Origin: Streptomyces toyocaensis
GTDB taxonomy: Bacteria > Actinomycetota > Actinomycetes > Streptomycetales > Streptomycetaceae
NCBI RefSeq assembly: GCF_000725125.1
Contig: NZ_JFCB01000002.1
Location: 248,001-312,000 of the forward strand
Length of the DNA stretch: 64,000 nt
Direction of reading: 5' to 3'
Positions 7,384 to 17,241 of this stretch are shown piece after piece (the first letter of the stretch is position 1; every line of letters starts with the position of its first letter). The position numbers and the translations under genes were made by a program. Under the pieces are notes generated by a model. It was not told where the DNA came from, did no database searches, and saw nothing but the letters and a program-made list of their open reading frames with translations.

Positions 7384-8592
7384 TCATCCGGCCCGGTGGA
7401 GTCCTCCGCGGCCGTCCGCCGCCGCTCCCGGACCGGACGGAGCCGGGGGCAGGGGCGGCAGGCCCGCGGCGATGCCCGGCAGCAGCACGGGCTCCAGCCG
7501 GACCCGGTCCTGCCTGCCCAGGTAGCGCTCCAGCTCCGGCGGCCGGTAGCCGGGGTCCCGGTCATGGCGCTCCTTGGCCGGCACCGCCAGGAACTCGTCG
7601 CCGTCCGGATCGCCGTGGGCGTCCACCGCCTCCCCGAGACGCCGGTGCAGCGGCCTGGACAGGCGGTACGCACCCGTCCTCGAGACGTGGACGGTGCCCG
7701 AACCGTCCGGCCGTACGCGGAAGTCGGCGCACTCCTCGGGCCTCATCACCCGTGGCCCCTCCGGGCTGAGCGCGTCGGCGTCGAACTCCAGCCCGTGCCG
7801 GCGGGCCTGGTCGGCCATCCACAGCAGCGTGACGTCGGACAGCCCCGTCTCCGCGTACCCGCCGCCGACGTCACTGTGGGCCCCGGCGAACCACACCTGC
7901 TTCAGCTCCTGTCCCTGCGCGCCCGCACCGGGCTGCCGGTGCCACAGCGCCGGCCGGAACGCGGAGCGCTGTTCATCGACGGCCAGCGCGTGGAAGGCCG
8001 CGCGGACCCAGCTGCTCAGCTCGGTGTTGTGGAACGCCCAGTGCCGGTTGACCCGGTTCGCCGCGGGCCGCAGCCAGGCCGCGCCCGGGACGGGGATGCC
8101 CAGGGCCCCGACCGTGTCCCACACGCCGATGAAGGCGATCTCCGTCTCCCGCGCGTACGAACGGCGGAACAACGTGGCGGCGGCGCCGTTCGGTTGCTCG
8201 ACCCGGTCACGGTACAGAGCCCATGCCTGCGGGATCCGGTCGGCGTGGTCCCTGCGCAGGATGCCACTGTTGCGGACCAGCCCGGCCAGACTGCGGGCCG
8301 TGAACGCGCCACGGCTGAAGCCGAAGAGGAACACCTCGTCGTCGGGCTCGTAGGACTCGACGAGGAACCGGTAGGCGTCCACGATGTTCCGGGACAGTCC
8401 CACACCGAACGCTCCGCCGCGCAGCCGCTCCCACCGGTGTGTGCCGACACCGCTGTGGTAGTGGACGCGCTGCTCCTTCCCGGCGGCGGTCCACGGGTCC
8501 ACCGACAGGGCGATCTTGGCGACGTTGGTCTTGCTCGGCTGGTCCGCGAAGTTCCAGGTGCCGTCGCAGCAGACGACGAGACGCTTGGCCAT
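7384..8592 (-). CDS. DUF2235 alpha/beta-hydrolase (402 aa), Tle1-like
   Basis: The protein opens MAKRLVVCCDGTWNFADQPS, the hallmark of DUF2235. The nucleophile elbow GFSRGA (residues 91-96, Ser93) is followed by FTARSLAGLVRNSGIL. FIGVWDTVGALGIPVPG and GAHSDVGGGYAETGLSDV then supply the acid and His region. In Proteobacteria this family includes type VI secretion phospholipases (Tle1). In Streptomyces it is found alone, as here, with no secretion genes nearby and no signal peptide, so a cytoplasmic esterase or lipase role is more likely. The start at 8592 has an excellent ribosome binding site (GGGAGGGATC). Confidence 0.88.
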   Translation of the reverse strand: MAKRLVVCCDGTWNFADQPSKTNVAKIALSVDPWTAAGKEQRVHYHSGVGTHRWERLRGGAFGVGLSRNIVDAYRFLVESYEPDDEVFLFGFSRGAFTARSLAGLVRNSGILRRDHADRIPQAWALYRDRVEQPNGAAATLFRRSYARETEIAFIGVWDTVGALGIPVPGAAWLRPAANRVNRHWAFHNTELSSWVRAAFHALAVDEQRSAFRPALWHRQPGAGAQGQELKQVWFAGAHSDVGGGYAETGLSDVTLLWMADQARRHGLEFDADALSPEGPRVMRPEECADFRVRPDGSGTVHVSRTGAYRLSRPLHRRLGEAVDAHGDPDGDEFLAVPAKERHDRDPGYRPPELERYLGRQDRVRLEPVLLPGIAAGLPPLPPAPSGPGAAADGRGGLHRAG

Positions 8593-8701
8593 GATCCCTC
8601 CCGGGAGAGCGGAGCGGCCCGCAGCGCCACTTCCAGCGTCGCACCGTCCGGCGCGCCGCGCGAACGGGAGGGCGCTCCCCGGCCGCCCCGAAGGAGCGCC
8701 G

Positions 8702-8863
8702 TCAGGGACGGCGGCCGTTCACCGGACGGTGCGGAACGGCGGCGACCCGGCGGTCGACCCGCTGGGCGGGCACCAGGTCCAGCTCGGCGAAGATGTCGCG
8801 GAGGTGTTCGTGGACGGCGCCGTCGGTGACGACGAGCCGCTCGGCGACGGCGCCGTTGCTCCG
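8702..8863 (-). pseudogene. C-terminal fragment of a LuxR-type response regulator
   Basis: The minus strand reads SNGAVAERLVVTDGAVHEHL, then RDIFAELDL and DRRVAAVPH to a stop at 8702. This is the recognition helix and tail of a NarL/LuxR domain (normally NAAIAERLVVTEGAVEKH, NIFAKLGL, HRRVLAVL). No upstream receiver domain or intact start precedes it. The frame upstream is unrelated low-complexity sequence, so it is a decayed 3' end, abutting the rightward phospholipase gene. Confidence 0.7.
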
Positions 8864-9045
8864 TGGTGCGGCCCGCGGAGAGGGAGCGGGAACAGTACAG
8901 CCTGCTGCACCACCGCTCCGGCTGCCCAGGGGACCCGCGGCAGGGCCCACCGGCAGCGGAACAGCCGATGTCGCACGGTGAACGGTCGGCGAAAACCGTC
9001 GTGCGGGGTTTTGCCGCACGGTGTCCGCCCCTTAGCGTCCCCCGC

Positions 9046-12000
9046 ATGTCCGACGTTTCCCGCCGCAAGGTTCTCGGCGCTCTCGCCGGTGGGGCCGCGC
9101 TCTCCTTCCTGCCCCCGTCGCTGCACGAGGCGATGGCCGCGCCGATGCCGCGCGGCGGCCTGCGCGCCATCGAGCACGTGATCGTCCTGATGCAGGAGAA
9201 CCGCTCCTTCGACCACTATTTCGGCACCCTGAAGGGTGTGCGCGGTTTCGGCGACCGCACGCCGCTGCGTCTGCCCTCCGGGGCCGGCGTGTTCGCGCAG
9301 CCGCGGTCCGGGGGCGGCACGGTCCTGCCGTTCTCGGCCCGCCGGGCGGCGGTCGACGCGGGCCGCCCGGAGAGCGACATCCAGTACCTGGGCGCCCTCG
9401 CGCACGGCTTCTCCGACGCCCATCAGGCCCGGGCGAACGGCTGGTGGAACGACTGGGTGGCCGCCAAGACCCAGAGCAGCATGGCCTACCACGACCGGCG
9501 TGACATCCCGCTCCAGTACGAACTGGCCGACCGCTTCACGATCTGCGACTCCTACTTCTGCTCGGTCTACGGCTCGACCAACCCCAACCGCAACTACCTG
9601 TGGACCGGCACCACCGGCTACGAACCGGACGGTGGCGGGCGGGCCGTCACCAACGCCGCGTACGGCCACGACCACGCCGGCTACACCTGGACGACGTACC
9701 CGGAACGGCTTGAGGCCGCCGGCATCTCCTGGCAGATCTACCAGGAGTGGGACAACTTCACCGACAACGCGGTCGAGTACTTCAGGCCCTGGAAGGAGAT
9801 CGGCCGGAAGATCCTCTCCAGGGTCGGCGGCCGGTACGCGACCACCGAGCAGTTCTACGACAGCCTGCTGCGCAAGGACCCGGAGCAACGCAAGGCCGAA
9901 CTGGCCGAGTTCCAGCAGGGCGTCGACGCGCTGACGGTGGCCGAACGCCGGCTGTTCCTGCGCGGCGCCCACCGTTCCGAGCCGGACACGCTCGTCAGGC
10001 GGATCCGCTCCGACATCGCCGCGGGAACCCTGCCGAAGATCAGCTGGGTCGTCCCGACGGCGGCGCTGTCCGAGCACCCCAGCACCTCCACTCCCGTCGG
10101 CAGCGCCAACCTGGTCCACGACCTCCTCGACGCCATCGCGAGCGACCCGGAGACCTGGTCGAAAACGGTGCTGTTCATCAACTTCGACGAGAACGACGGC
10201 TACTTCGACCACGTCCCGGCCCCCGTCGCGCCACGGCCGGCCTCCGGCAACGACGACGACTGGTTCGACGGCAGCCCGGTCGGCCCCGGCCCGCGCGTGC
10301 CGATGACGATCGTGTCGCCCTGGACGGTGGGCGGCTTCGTCAGTTCCCAGGCGTTCGACCACACCTCGGTCATCCGGTTCCTGGAGCGGTGGACCGGCGT
10401 CCACGAGCCCAACATCAGCGCCTGGCGCCGCAGCGTGTTCGGCGATCTCACCTCCGCCTTCGACTTCCACCGCGCGCACCGGCAGCCGGAGGTCGAGCAG
10501 CCCGGTGCGGTCCCGGCGCCGGTCGGCCGCTGGAACCCCGTACCGCCGAAGGAGCAGTCGCTCCCCGGGCAGGAGCCCGGCACCCGACGGACCCGGCCCT
10601 CCCCCTACCGGCTGTCCCTGCGCCCCGACGTCACCCGCGACGGCGTCCGCCTCCGGCTCGGCAACGACGGAGCCACCGGCGCCTGGTTCACCGCCTACCC
10701 CGGCGACGGCACCGCCCCGCACACCTGGACGGTCCCCGCGCGCGGAAGGGCCGACCACGCCGTCGCACACGGCGACGACGGCTACGACCTCCAGGTGCAC
10801 GGACCCGGCTGGTCCGTGTGGGAGCTGCGCGGCACCGGCCGGGGCGCCGAGGCGTACCTCGCCGGGCACCCGGCCACCGGCCAGGTACGCATCGTGTGCT
10901 CCAACCCGTCCCCCGGCACCCGCACACTGCTCGTCGGAGAGTCGGTCCACTCCCGTGGCCGTGGCGACCGCGTGCACAGCGTCACCCTCAGGCCCGGCGC
11001 GTCCCACACGGTGCGTCTGCGCCCCGCCGGCCACGGCTGGTACGACATCGTGGTCGTCGACCGCGACGACCCGGCCTTCCTGCGCCGCATGACCGGCCGC
11101 CTGTGCCACGAAGGCCCCGGTGTCACCGACCCGGCGACCGGCACGGCCCCCGCGCTGTCCGCGGCCATCGGCCTGCCCGAGCCCCTGCCCTCCCTGGACA
11201 CTCCGTTCACCCGGGGCAACCCGACCGACGTCGTCGTCACCCTGCGCAACCACAGCCGCGACCGGCTCGACGGCCTCTCCGCCGCGCTGATCGCCCCGTC
11301 CGGCTGGACGGTCCGACGGCCCGGTACGGCACCGGGAACCTTCGCGGCCGGAGCCTCGGCCGACCTGCGCTTCACCGTCACCCCCTCACGCGACGGCACC
11401 GGCGGCCGATTGGCCGTCGCCGCGTACGCCCAGGCGGACGGACTGCTCCGGTTCGCCGACGCGCGCCTGCGCACCGAGGTCGCCCCGGCCGTGACCGTCA
11501 CGCCGGTCCTCCCGGACGGCTGGCGGGCCACGGTCCGCGGCACCGCGCCGACGTCGGTCCCGGCCCGCTCCCGCGCGACCCTCGCCTGGGACGTCGTGGC
11601 ACCCGTCACGGCGGCGCGCGTCTCCGCCACCCTGGAGGCGACCGTCAGGGGGAAGCAGGGCGGCGACTCCACGGAGGTGTCCGCGTCCCTGCCCGTGAGG
11701 ACCGGCCCCGTCATGACCGGGCACCTCCTCGCGGAAGACTTCGAGTCCGCCGCCCCCGCCCTCGCTCCGGCCACCGACCTCGACCGTCCCGGTCTGCTCG
11801 GCTGGAGCGGAACCGCCCCCGAGGGCTGGACGGTCACCAACGCGCCCGGCATGCCCGAGGGCACTCGGGAGCTCCAGGGCTGGACGTTCCTGTCCAAGCA
11901 GTTCTGGTTCCCCGCCGGGCAGAACCGCTCGCACTTCACCCGGGCCCTCGGCGTCGTCGCCGTCGCCGACCCCGACGACTGGGACGACACGGGGGGCCCG

Positions 12001-12360
12001 TCGGGCCGCGGCCGGTTCGACACGACACTGACCAGCCCGGCGGTGGACATCCCGCCCGGCACCTCCGCCCTGCACCTGGGCTTCGACTCCCACTACCGGC
12101 AGGAGAGCCCCCAGGAGGCCGAGGTCACCGTTGTCTTCGACTCCGGCGACACGGTGCGGCTCCTCCACTACAGCAGCGCAGGCTCCGGCAACATCAACCT
12201 GGGACGGGACCAGGAGAACCGCCTCGTCCGGCTCTCCTGCCCCGTCCCGGCCGGAGCCGGCTCGGCACGGGTGGCCTTCCGGCTGTTCAACGCGGGCAAC
12301 AACTGGTACTGGGCGATCGACAACATCCGCCTGGGCACCGCCCCGATCACGGACGCCTGA
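9046..12360 (+). CDS. Tat-exported phospholipase C with extra C-terminal beta domains (1104 aa)
   Basis: A phosphocholine-type phospholipase C of the phosphoesterase family. A twin-arginine signal (SRRKVLGALAGGAALSF) leads to the catalytic domain, which opens IEHVIVLMQENRSFDHYFGT and contains FDENDGYFDHV and DHTSVIRFLERW. Two DUF756-like C-terminal domains follow (from about residues 515-700). The protein is far longer than the usual ~680-700 residues. After about residue 720 come one or two NEW3/Ig-like segments (NPTDVVVTLRNHSRD, ARSRATLAWDVVAPVTA) and a final ~200-residue jelly-roll-like domain (LLAEDFES, GWTVTNAPG, SHYRQESPQEAEVTVVF). The ATG at 9046 is chosen because it begins the Tat signal. 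Confidence 0.9.
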   Translation: MSDVSRRKVLGALAGGAALSFLPPSLHEAMAAPMPRGGLRAIEHVIVLMQENRSFDHYFGTLKGVRGFGDRTPLRLPSGAGVFAQPRSGGGTVLPFSARRAAVDAGRPESDIQYLGALAHGFSDAHQARANGWWNDWVAAKTQSSMAYHDRRDIPLQYELADRFTICDSYFCSVYGSTNPNRNYLWTGTTGYEPDGGGRAVTNAAYGHDHAGYTWTTYPERLEAAGISWQIYQEWDNFTDNAVEYFRPWKEIGRKILSRVGGRYATTEQFYDSLLRKDPEQRKAELAEFQQGVDALTVAERRLFLRGAHRSEPDTLVRRIRSDIAAGTLPKISWVVPTAALSEHPSTSTPVGSANLVHDLLDAIASDPETWSKTVLFINFDENDGYFDHVPAPVAPRPASGNDDDWFDGSPVGPGPRVPMTIVSPWTVGGFVSSQAFDHTSVIRFLERWTGVHEPNISAWRRSVFGDLTSAFDFHRAHRQPEVEQPGAVPAPVGRWNPVPPKEQSLPGQEPGTRRTRPSPYRLSLRPDVTRDGVRLRLGNDGATGAWFTAYPGDGTAPHTWTVPARGRADHAVAHGDDGYDLQVHGPGWSVWELRGTGRGAEAYLAGHPATGQVRIVCSNPSPGTRTLLVGESVHSRGRGDRVHSVTLRPGASHTVRLRPAGHGWYDIVVVDRDDPAFLRRMTGRLCHEGPGVTDPATGTAPALSAAIGLPEPLPSLDTPFTRGNPTDVVVTLRNHSRDRLDGLSAALIAPSGWTVRRPGTAPGTFAAGASADLRFTVTPSRDGTGGRLAVAAYAQADGLLRFADARLRTEVAPAVTVTPVLPDGWRATVRGTAPTSVPARSRATLAWDVVAPVTAARVSATLEATVRGKQGGDSTEVSASLPVRTGPVMTGHLLAEDFESAAPALAPATDLDRPGLLGWSGTAPEGWTVTNAPGMPEGTRELQGWTFLSKQFWFPAGQNRSHFTRALGVVAVADPDDWDDTGGPSGRGRFDTTLTSPAVDIPPGTSALHLGFDSHYRQESPQEAEVTVVFDSGDTVRLLHYSSAGSGNINLGRDQENRLVRLSCPVPAGAGSARVAFRLFNAGNNWYWAIDNIRLGTAPITDA

Positions 12361-12377
12361 CCACTGGCCCTCTGTGC

Positions 12378-12546
12378 TCACGCGACGGCGGTCCCCTCGA
12401 GTTCGACCATCTGGCCGGGGACCGCCAGCCGCGTCACCCCGGGCCCATGCCGGCCTCCCCGAACACGGCCTCCAGGTTGTCGAGGCTCAGCGCCAACGGG
12501 ACGGCCATGTTCCCCTCGTCCAGCGGCTTTCCGTCACCGCTGGCGC
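12378..12546 (-). pseudogene. RidA-family gene remnant with internal deletion
   Basis: Reading leftward, GDGKPLDEGNMAVPLALSLD, NLEAVFGEAGMGPG is the N-terminal half of a RidA (YjgF) protein. Right after it, in the same direction but another frame, comes VTRLAVPGQMVELEGTAVA, the very C-terminus of the family. The middle (trimer interface and the arginine-bearing strand) and the first ~25 residues are missing. RidA proteins deaminate reactive enamines/imines; this copy cannot be functional. Confidence 0.75.
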
Positions 12547-12722
12547 GGTGCTCGCTCCGGCCGCGCGCCGAGGGTGCTGGCCGCCGAGGAACTCGCCGAA
12601 CCGGCCCGGCGACCGCATCGGGTCGATCCGGGCCGGGCCTGGAGGGAGCGCTGCGCGCGGTTCCCGTCCGACGGCCACATCGTCGTGCTGGTCGGGGTGC
12701 ATCCGCAACGGCGGGAGAACCG

Positions 12723-12956
12723 CTGAGCACCACGGTGGCCGTCCGCGCGGCGGAACCCGGCAGTGACGGCTGGCTCCGGCTGGAAGCGACGTACCAGGAT
12801 CTCCGACATGCCGAGTGGGCGCTGTGGCAGCTCGGCACGGACGCCGAGGCGCTGACTCCGGAGCAGTTGCGCGTCTCCCTGCGCGACCGCGCCGCCGCGA
12901 TGGCAGCCCGGTACGGCCGCACGTCCCGTTCCGAGGAGCCGGCCGAACCGCGCTGA
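12723..12956 (+). pseudogene. C-terminal fragment of a WYL-domain transcriptional regulator
   Basis: The frame reads LSTTVAVRAAEPGSDGWLRL, then WALWQLGTDAEALTPEQLRV, then a helix ending MAARYG. This is the pattern at the end of WYL regulators (a TVRVRA strand, a helix, G.d.EVLePpeLR, then a last helix ending in YG). No WYL core or HTH precedes it, and the upstream bases run straight into the RidA remnant. It lies between two unrelated fragments and is most likely a leftover of a deleted gene. Confidence 0.55.
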
Positions 12957-13102
12957 CCGGCTCGGACGCATCCGGACCCGGCGTACTTCGTCCTCAACTG
13001 CCCCATGCGGCAGGGTGTTTACCCGCTTGCCCGGGGTATCCGGTCGCCGACTCGCTCTTGTGCCGATGGGCGGGCGGACTCGTTGAGGAGATGGGGTTGC
13101 GT

Positions 13103-13975
13103 ATGCGTCGCAGGGGGACGAAGGCCGGCACGATCACGATGGCCGCGGTCATGGGGAGCCTGGTCCTGACCGGATGCGGTGGTGACGGTGAGTCGGAGGG
13201 CAAGGGTGACGCGTCGCCGAGCGCGACCGTCGGTCGAGGGAGCGGCCAGGAGCAGGGCACGACGGCGGTGCGAGCCGCCTACGACAAGACCGCCGAGGCG
13301 GAGTCGGCACGCATGACGGTCCGTATGAAGATGGCTGCCGAGGGCAGGACCGTCACCTCCGACGGGGAGGGCGTCCTCGATCTGGCCGGGGGCGACAGCG
13401 TCATGACCGTCGAAGCGCAGGGCGAGCGCCTGGAGCAGCGGGTGGTCGACGAGGTCCTGTACCAGAAGGCTCCGGGGCAGAAGACCCCCGGTGGCAGGCC
13501 CTGGATCAAGATCGACCTGCGGAAGGTCGCCGAGCAGCAGGGTGTGAACAACCAGCAGATCGGTGACCCGGCCCAGACCGCGGCCTATGCCAAGGCGATC
13601 ACCGACAAGGACGTCACCGAGGTCGGCACCGAGAAGGTCGACGGGGTGAACACCACCCACTACCGGGTCTCGGTGGATGTCGCCCGGCTGCCGGGCGGCG
13701 ATCAGATGCGGAAGCAGCTCGGACCGACGCTGCCGATGCAGGTCTGGCTCGACGACGAGGGCCGGCTCCGCCGGCAGCAGATCGACATGACGGTCAAGGC
13801 CCCGGCCTCCGCCTCGGCGAAGCCCGACGGCGGCGCGGCCCCCCGGCAGCTCGAGATGACCACGGTCATGGAGTTCTCGGACTTCGGTACCGAGGTCGAC
13901 GCCGAGGCCCCGCGGGCCGACCAGGTGACCGACATGACCGACAGGGTCCTCCGCGGCGGCCGACAGCAGGGCTGA
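13103..13975 (+). CDS. LppX/LprG-like lipoprotein (290 aa)
   Basis: A lipoprotein signal with the lipobox LVLTGC (Cys about residue 23) is followed by a Ser/Gly-rich linker. A beta-rich domain comes next, alternating strands such as ARMTVRMKMAAEGRTVTSDG, VMTVEAQGERLEQRVVDEVL and TTHYRVSVDVARLPG. The order resembles the LolA/LppX half-barrel found in mycobacterial LprG and in many Streptomyces lipoproteins, which bind or carry lipids; function here is not shown. ATG 13103 is preferred over ATG 13091, because GAGGAG (about 13086-13091) is then at usable distance. Confidence 0.75.
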   Translation: MRRRGTKAGTITMAAVMGSLVLTGCGGDGESEGKGDASPSATVGRGSGQEQGTTAVRAAYDKTAEAESARMTVRMKMAAEGRTVTSDGEGVLDLAGGDSVMTVEAQGERLEQRVVDEVLYQKAPGQKTPGGRPWIKIDLRKVAEQQGVNNQQIGDPAQTAAYAKAITDKDVTEVGTEKVDGVNTTHYRVSVDVARLPGGDQMRKQLGPTLPMQVWLDDEGRLRRQQIDMTVKAPASASAKPDGGAAPRQLEMTTVMEFSDFGTEVDAEAPRADQVTDMTDRVLRGGRQQG

Positions 13976-14170
13976 TCGGCGGGGGACCGCCATGCCGAGG
14001 CCGACCGCTGGGTGGGGAGGCCGCGAGGGACGATGGGCGGGACCGTTCCAGGCTGGACGGTCGCAGCGCGCGGACGGTACCCGGAAGCACCCTCGCGAGT
14101 GGTGCCGTCCGCGCGCCCGTTCCACGCGCCCGCGGTGTTCGCCTCGCCGCCTGTCCGCCCGCCTCGACCG

Positions 14171-14506
14171 CTATGCCGGATGAGCCACCGCGGCCTTCTG
14201 CAGTTCCACGGCTGCCACCAGGCTCAGCCGCGGTTCCGCCTGACGGAGCGCCTTCACGGCCGCCACCGAGGCGACATCTCCGGTGAAACCGACCGCGGCC
14301 AGCCGGGCGCGGGCCCAGCGGGCGCGCAGTTCGGCGTCGGTGGCCGCCGCGGCCGACTCGGCGAGCGCGACAGCGCGCTCCAGACCCGGCCGCTCCTCGG
14401 GAGCGGCCTCGGACAGGGCCTCACACAGAGCTGCACCGATCACGTCGGCGTCCCGGATGGTCAGCACAAAGTTGTTGCCGGCACTCAGCTTCCCGAAGCC
14501 TCTCAT
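14171..14506 (-). CDS. Helical protein of unknown function (111 aa)
   Basis: I do not recognise this gene. The start at 14506 (MRGFGKLSAG) has CAGGAT about nine bases upstream. After a short N-terminus (NNFVLTIRDADVIGAALCEA) the protein is almost wholly Ala-rich helix: ERAVALAESAAAATDAELRA, RARLAAVGFTGDVASVAAVK. An N-terminal 'F(V)LTIRDADVIGAAL' followed by an Ala-rich bundle recurs in small Streptomyces hypothetical proteins. No membrane span, Cys or catalytic motif is visible. It is isolated between a rightward lipoprotein gene and a gene-free stretch. Confidence 0.55.
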   Translation of the reverse strand: MRGFGKLSAGNNFVLTIRDADVIGAALCEALSEAAPEERPGLERAVALAESAAAATDAELRARWARARLAAVGFTGDVASVAAVKALRQAEPRLSLVAAVELQKAAVAHPA

Positions 14507-15272
<766 letters not shown>

Positions 15273-15451
15273 GCCCCCGAACCCGCCGGGACGCGAACGC
15301 TTGCGGCGACTGCGGCTGTGCGCTCGCCTTGCCGGCCGAGGCTCTGATACGGCGGGCGGACCGGCCCTGGGCACGGAGGCCGCCCGGGCAGGCGTGCGCA
15401 CGGAGCCCTTGCGGGAGAGCGCCCACCGACCGACGACGCCCCGCGGGCGGG

Positions 15452-16963
15452 TCAGCCCTGCCGGGCGTGCACCGGGTCGTTCGCGACCTCCTCCGGGCAC
15501 CTCCGGTGCGGCTCGCGCGTGCGCCGGTCGCGCCGGAAGTCGAACGCCGCCAGGGCGAGCGACGCCAGCATCATGACGAGGGCGGCGCCCAGCGCGACGA
15601 CCACGGCGCCCTCGTAGTCGTCGCTCCTGCCGAGCACCAGATAGAAGAGGCCCGGCAGGGCCGCCGTACCCACCGCCGCGCCGAGCCGCTGCCCGGTCTG
15701 CAGGGCACCCCCTGCCGCACCCGCCATCCGTACGGGCACGTCCCGGAGCGTCATGGTGATGTTGGGGGAGACCACGAAGCCGCTGCCGACGCCGCCGATG
15801 AACAGGACAGGGGCGGCGACCCAGGGAGCGACGTCGAGGGGAGCGAAGCGCAGCAACAGCGCGGTTCCGCCCAGACCGACGATCACGCCCGCGAGCCCGC
15901 ACACGGTGAGCAGCCGACCGAGCCGGTCCACCAGCCGGCCCGCGACCACGGCCGCACCCGCCGAGCCGAGGGCGAACGGAGTGACCGCGAGACCTGACCG
16001 GAGCGGCGAGAAGCCGAGGCCGTGCTGGTAGAAGAGGGCGAAGACGAGCCAGACGCCGCTGAAGCCGATGAAGTAGAGCGTGCCGACGCCTGCGCCCACC
16101 GCGTAGCCGCGCACCGTGGTGAACAGACGGGGGTCCAGCAGCGGTTTGCTGTCCCGGGCGACGAGACGGTACTGCCTCCGGACGAAGACGGCGAGGACCA
16201 GGGCGCCGAGGGGGAACATCCACCACAGGCGGGCCAGTCCACCGGACTCCGCCTGGACCAGGGGATACATGAGCGCGAAGACGCCGAGTCCGAGGAGCAC
16301 GACACCGGGCACGTCCACCTGCCCGCGGCCGGACCGCCGGGTCCGGGGCAGCAGGCGGCGCCCGAGCAGGACGGCGAGGACGCCGATGGGGACGTTGACG
16401 TAGAAGACCCAGCGCCAGCCGTCCTGACCGCCGGCCAGCGCGAGGAGCGCCCCGCCGATGATGGGACCGGAGGCGGAGGAGATGCCGACGGTCGCGCCGA
16501 AGTATCCGAAGGCACGACCGCGTTCGGCTCCCCGGAACAACTGCTGGATCAGCGCCGAGTTCTGGGGAGCCATGAAGCCTGCCGCAAGTCCCTGGGCGAG
16601 GCGTGCCACGACCAGGAGCGTGATGTCGGGCGCCGCCCCGCAGGCCGCGCTGAAGACGACGAAGCCGCAGAGGGCGAACAGGAAGATACGGCGCCGGTCC
16701 AGGGCGTCTCCGAGTCGCCCGGCCGTGACGAGGGCGAGGGCGAAGGTGAGCGTGTAGCCGGACACCACCCACTGCACCTGCGCGGGGGACGCGTCCAGGT
16801 CCTCCTGCACGGTCGGCAGCGCGACCGCCACGATGGTGACGTCCAGCAGGCTCATGAAGCCGGCCACCAGGGTGACCCACAGGGCCCGCCACCGGTGCGG
16901 GTCCGGCCGGTACTCGTCCTCCCGGGCACCGGGGCCCCGGTCACCCGCCGCTGACGCTGTCAC
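15452..16963 (-). CDS. DHA2-type MFS drug/H+ antiporter (503 aa)
   Basis: A 14-helix major facilitator. Helix 1 reads WRALWVTLVAGFMSLLDVTI (motif D1), motif A is GRLGDALDRRRIF and motif C is GATVGISSASGPIIGGALL. Further helices continue to a final MMLASLALAAFDF. Such proteins export drugs and antibiotics using the proton gradient. The GTG at 16963 is used (GAGAGGAC seven bases upstream); the open frame extending beyond it to 17116 is not protein-like. No TetR/MarR regulator is adjacent, so its regulation is unknown. Confidence 0.92.
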   Translation of the reverse strand: MTASAAGDRGPGAREDEYRPDPHRWRALWVTLVAGFMSLLDVTIVAVALPTVQEDLDASPAQVQWVVSGYTLTFALALVTAGRLGDALDRRRIFLFALCGFVVFSAACGAAPDITLLVVARLAQGLAAGFMAPQNSALIQQLFRGAERGRAFGYFGATVGISSASGPIIGGALLALAGGQDGWRWVFYVNVPIGVLAVLLGRRLLPRTRRSGRGQVDVPGVVLLGLGVFALMYPLVQAESGGLARLWWMFPLGALVLAVFVRRQYRLVARDSKPLLDPRLFTTVRGYAVGAGVGTLYFIGFSGVWLVFALFYQHGLGFSPLRSGLAVTPFALGSAGAAVVAGRLVDRLGRLLTVCGLAGVIVGLGGTALLLRFAPLDVAPWVAAPVLFIGGVGSGFVVSPNITMTLRDVPVRMAGAAGGALQTGQRLGAAVGTAALPGLFYLVLGRSDDYEGAVVVALGAALVMMLASLALAAFDFRRDRRTREPHRRCPEEVANDPVHARQG

Positions 16964-17241
16964 AAGGAGTCCTCTCGCACGCCCGACCCGGGCGAACAAG
17001 TTCCCCGGCCGGGGCGTGCGCACACCCGGCGACCTGCGAACGGGCCCGCGGGCGGGGCGGACGGGGCGGCGCCGGCTCCTCACCTCGCGTGGGAGGCGGT
17101 GGAGAACCCGGCCCACCCGCCGTCCCGGTCGACGATCTTTCTTTCACATCGAATTTCCGGGGTACCCGCCGCCATGGACAAGAACGGGAGGCCGGCCCGC
17201 ACGCGTGGCCGGCTCCGCGAAGAACGGACCAGGAGGGATCA

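Noticed and set aside
9747..12956. 1069-codon plus-strand frame inside the phospholipase gene
   Set aside because: Out-of-frame shadow rich in Arg/Pro. Only its last ~78 codons (12723-12956) carry a real signal, the WYL fragment.
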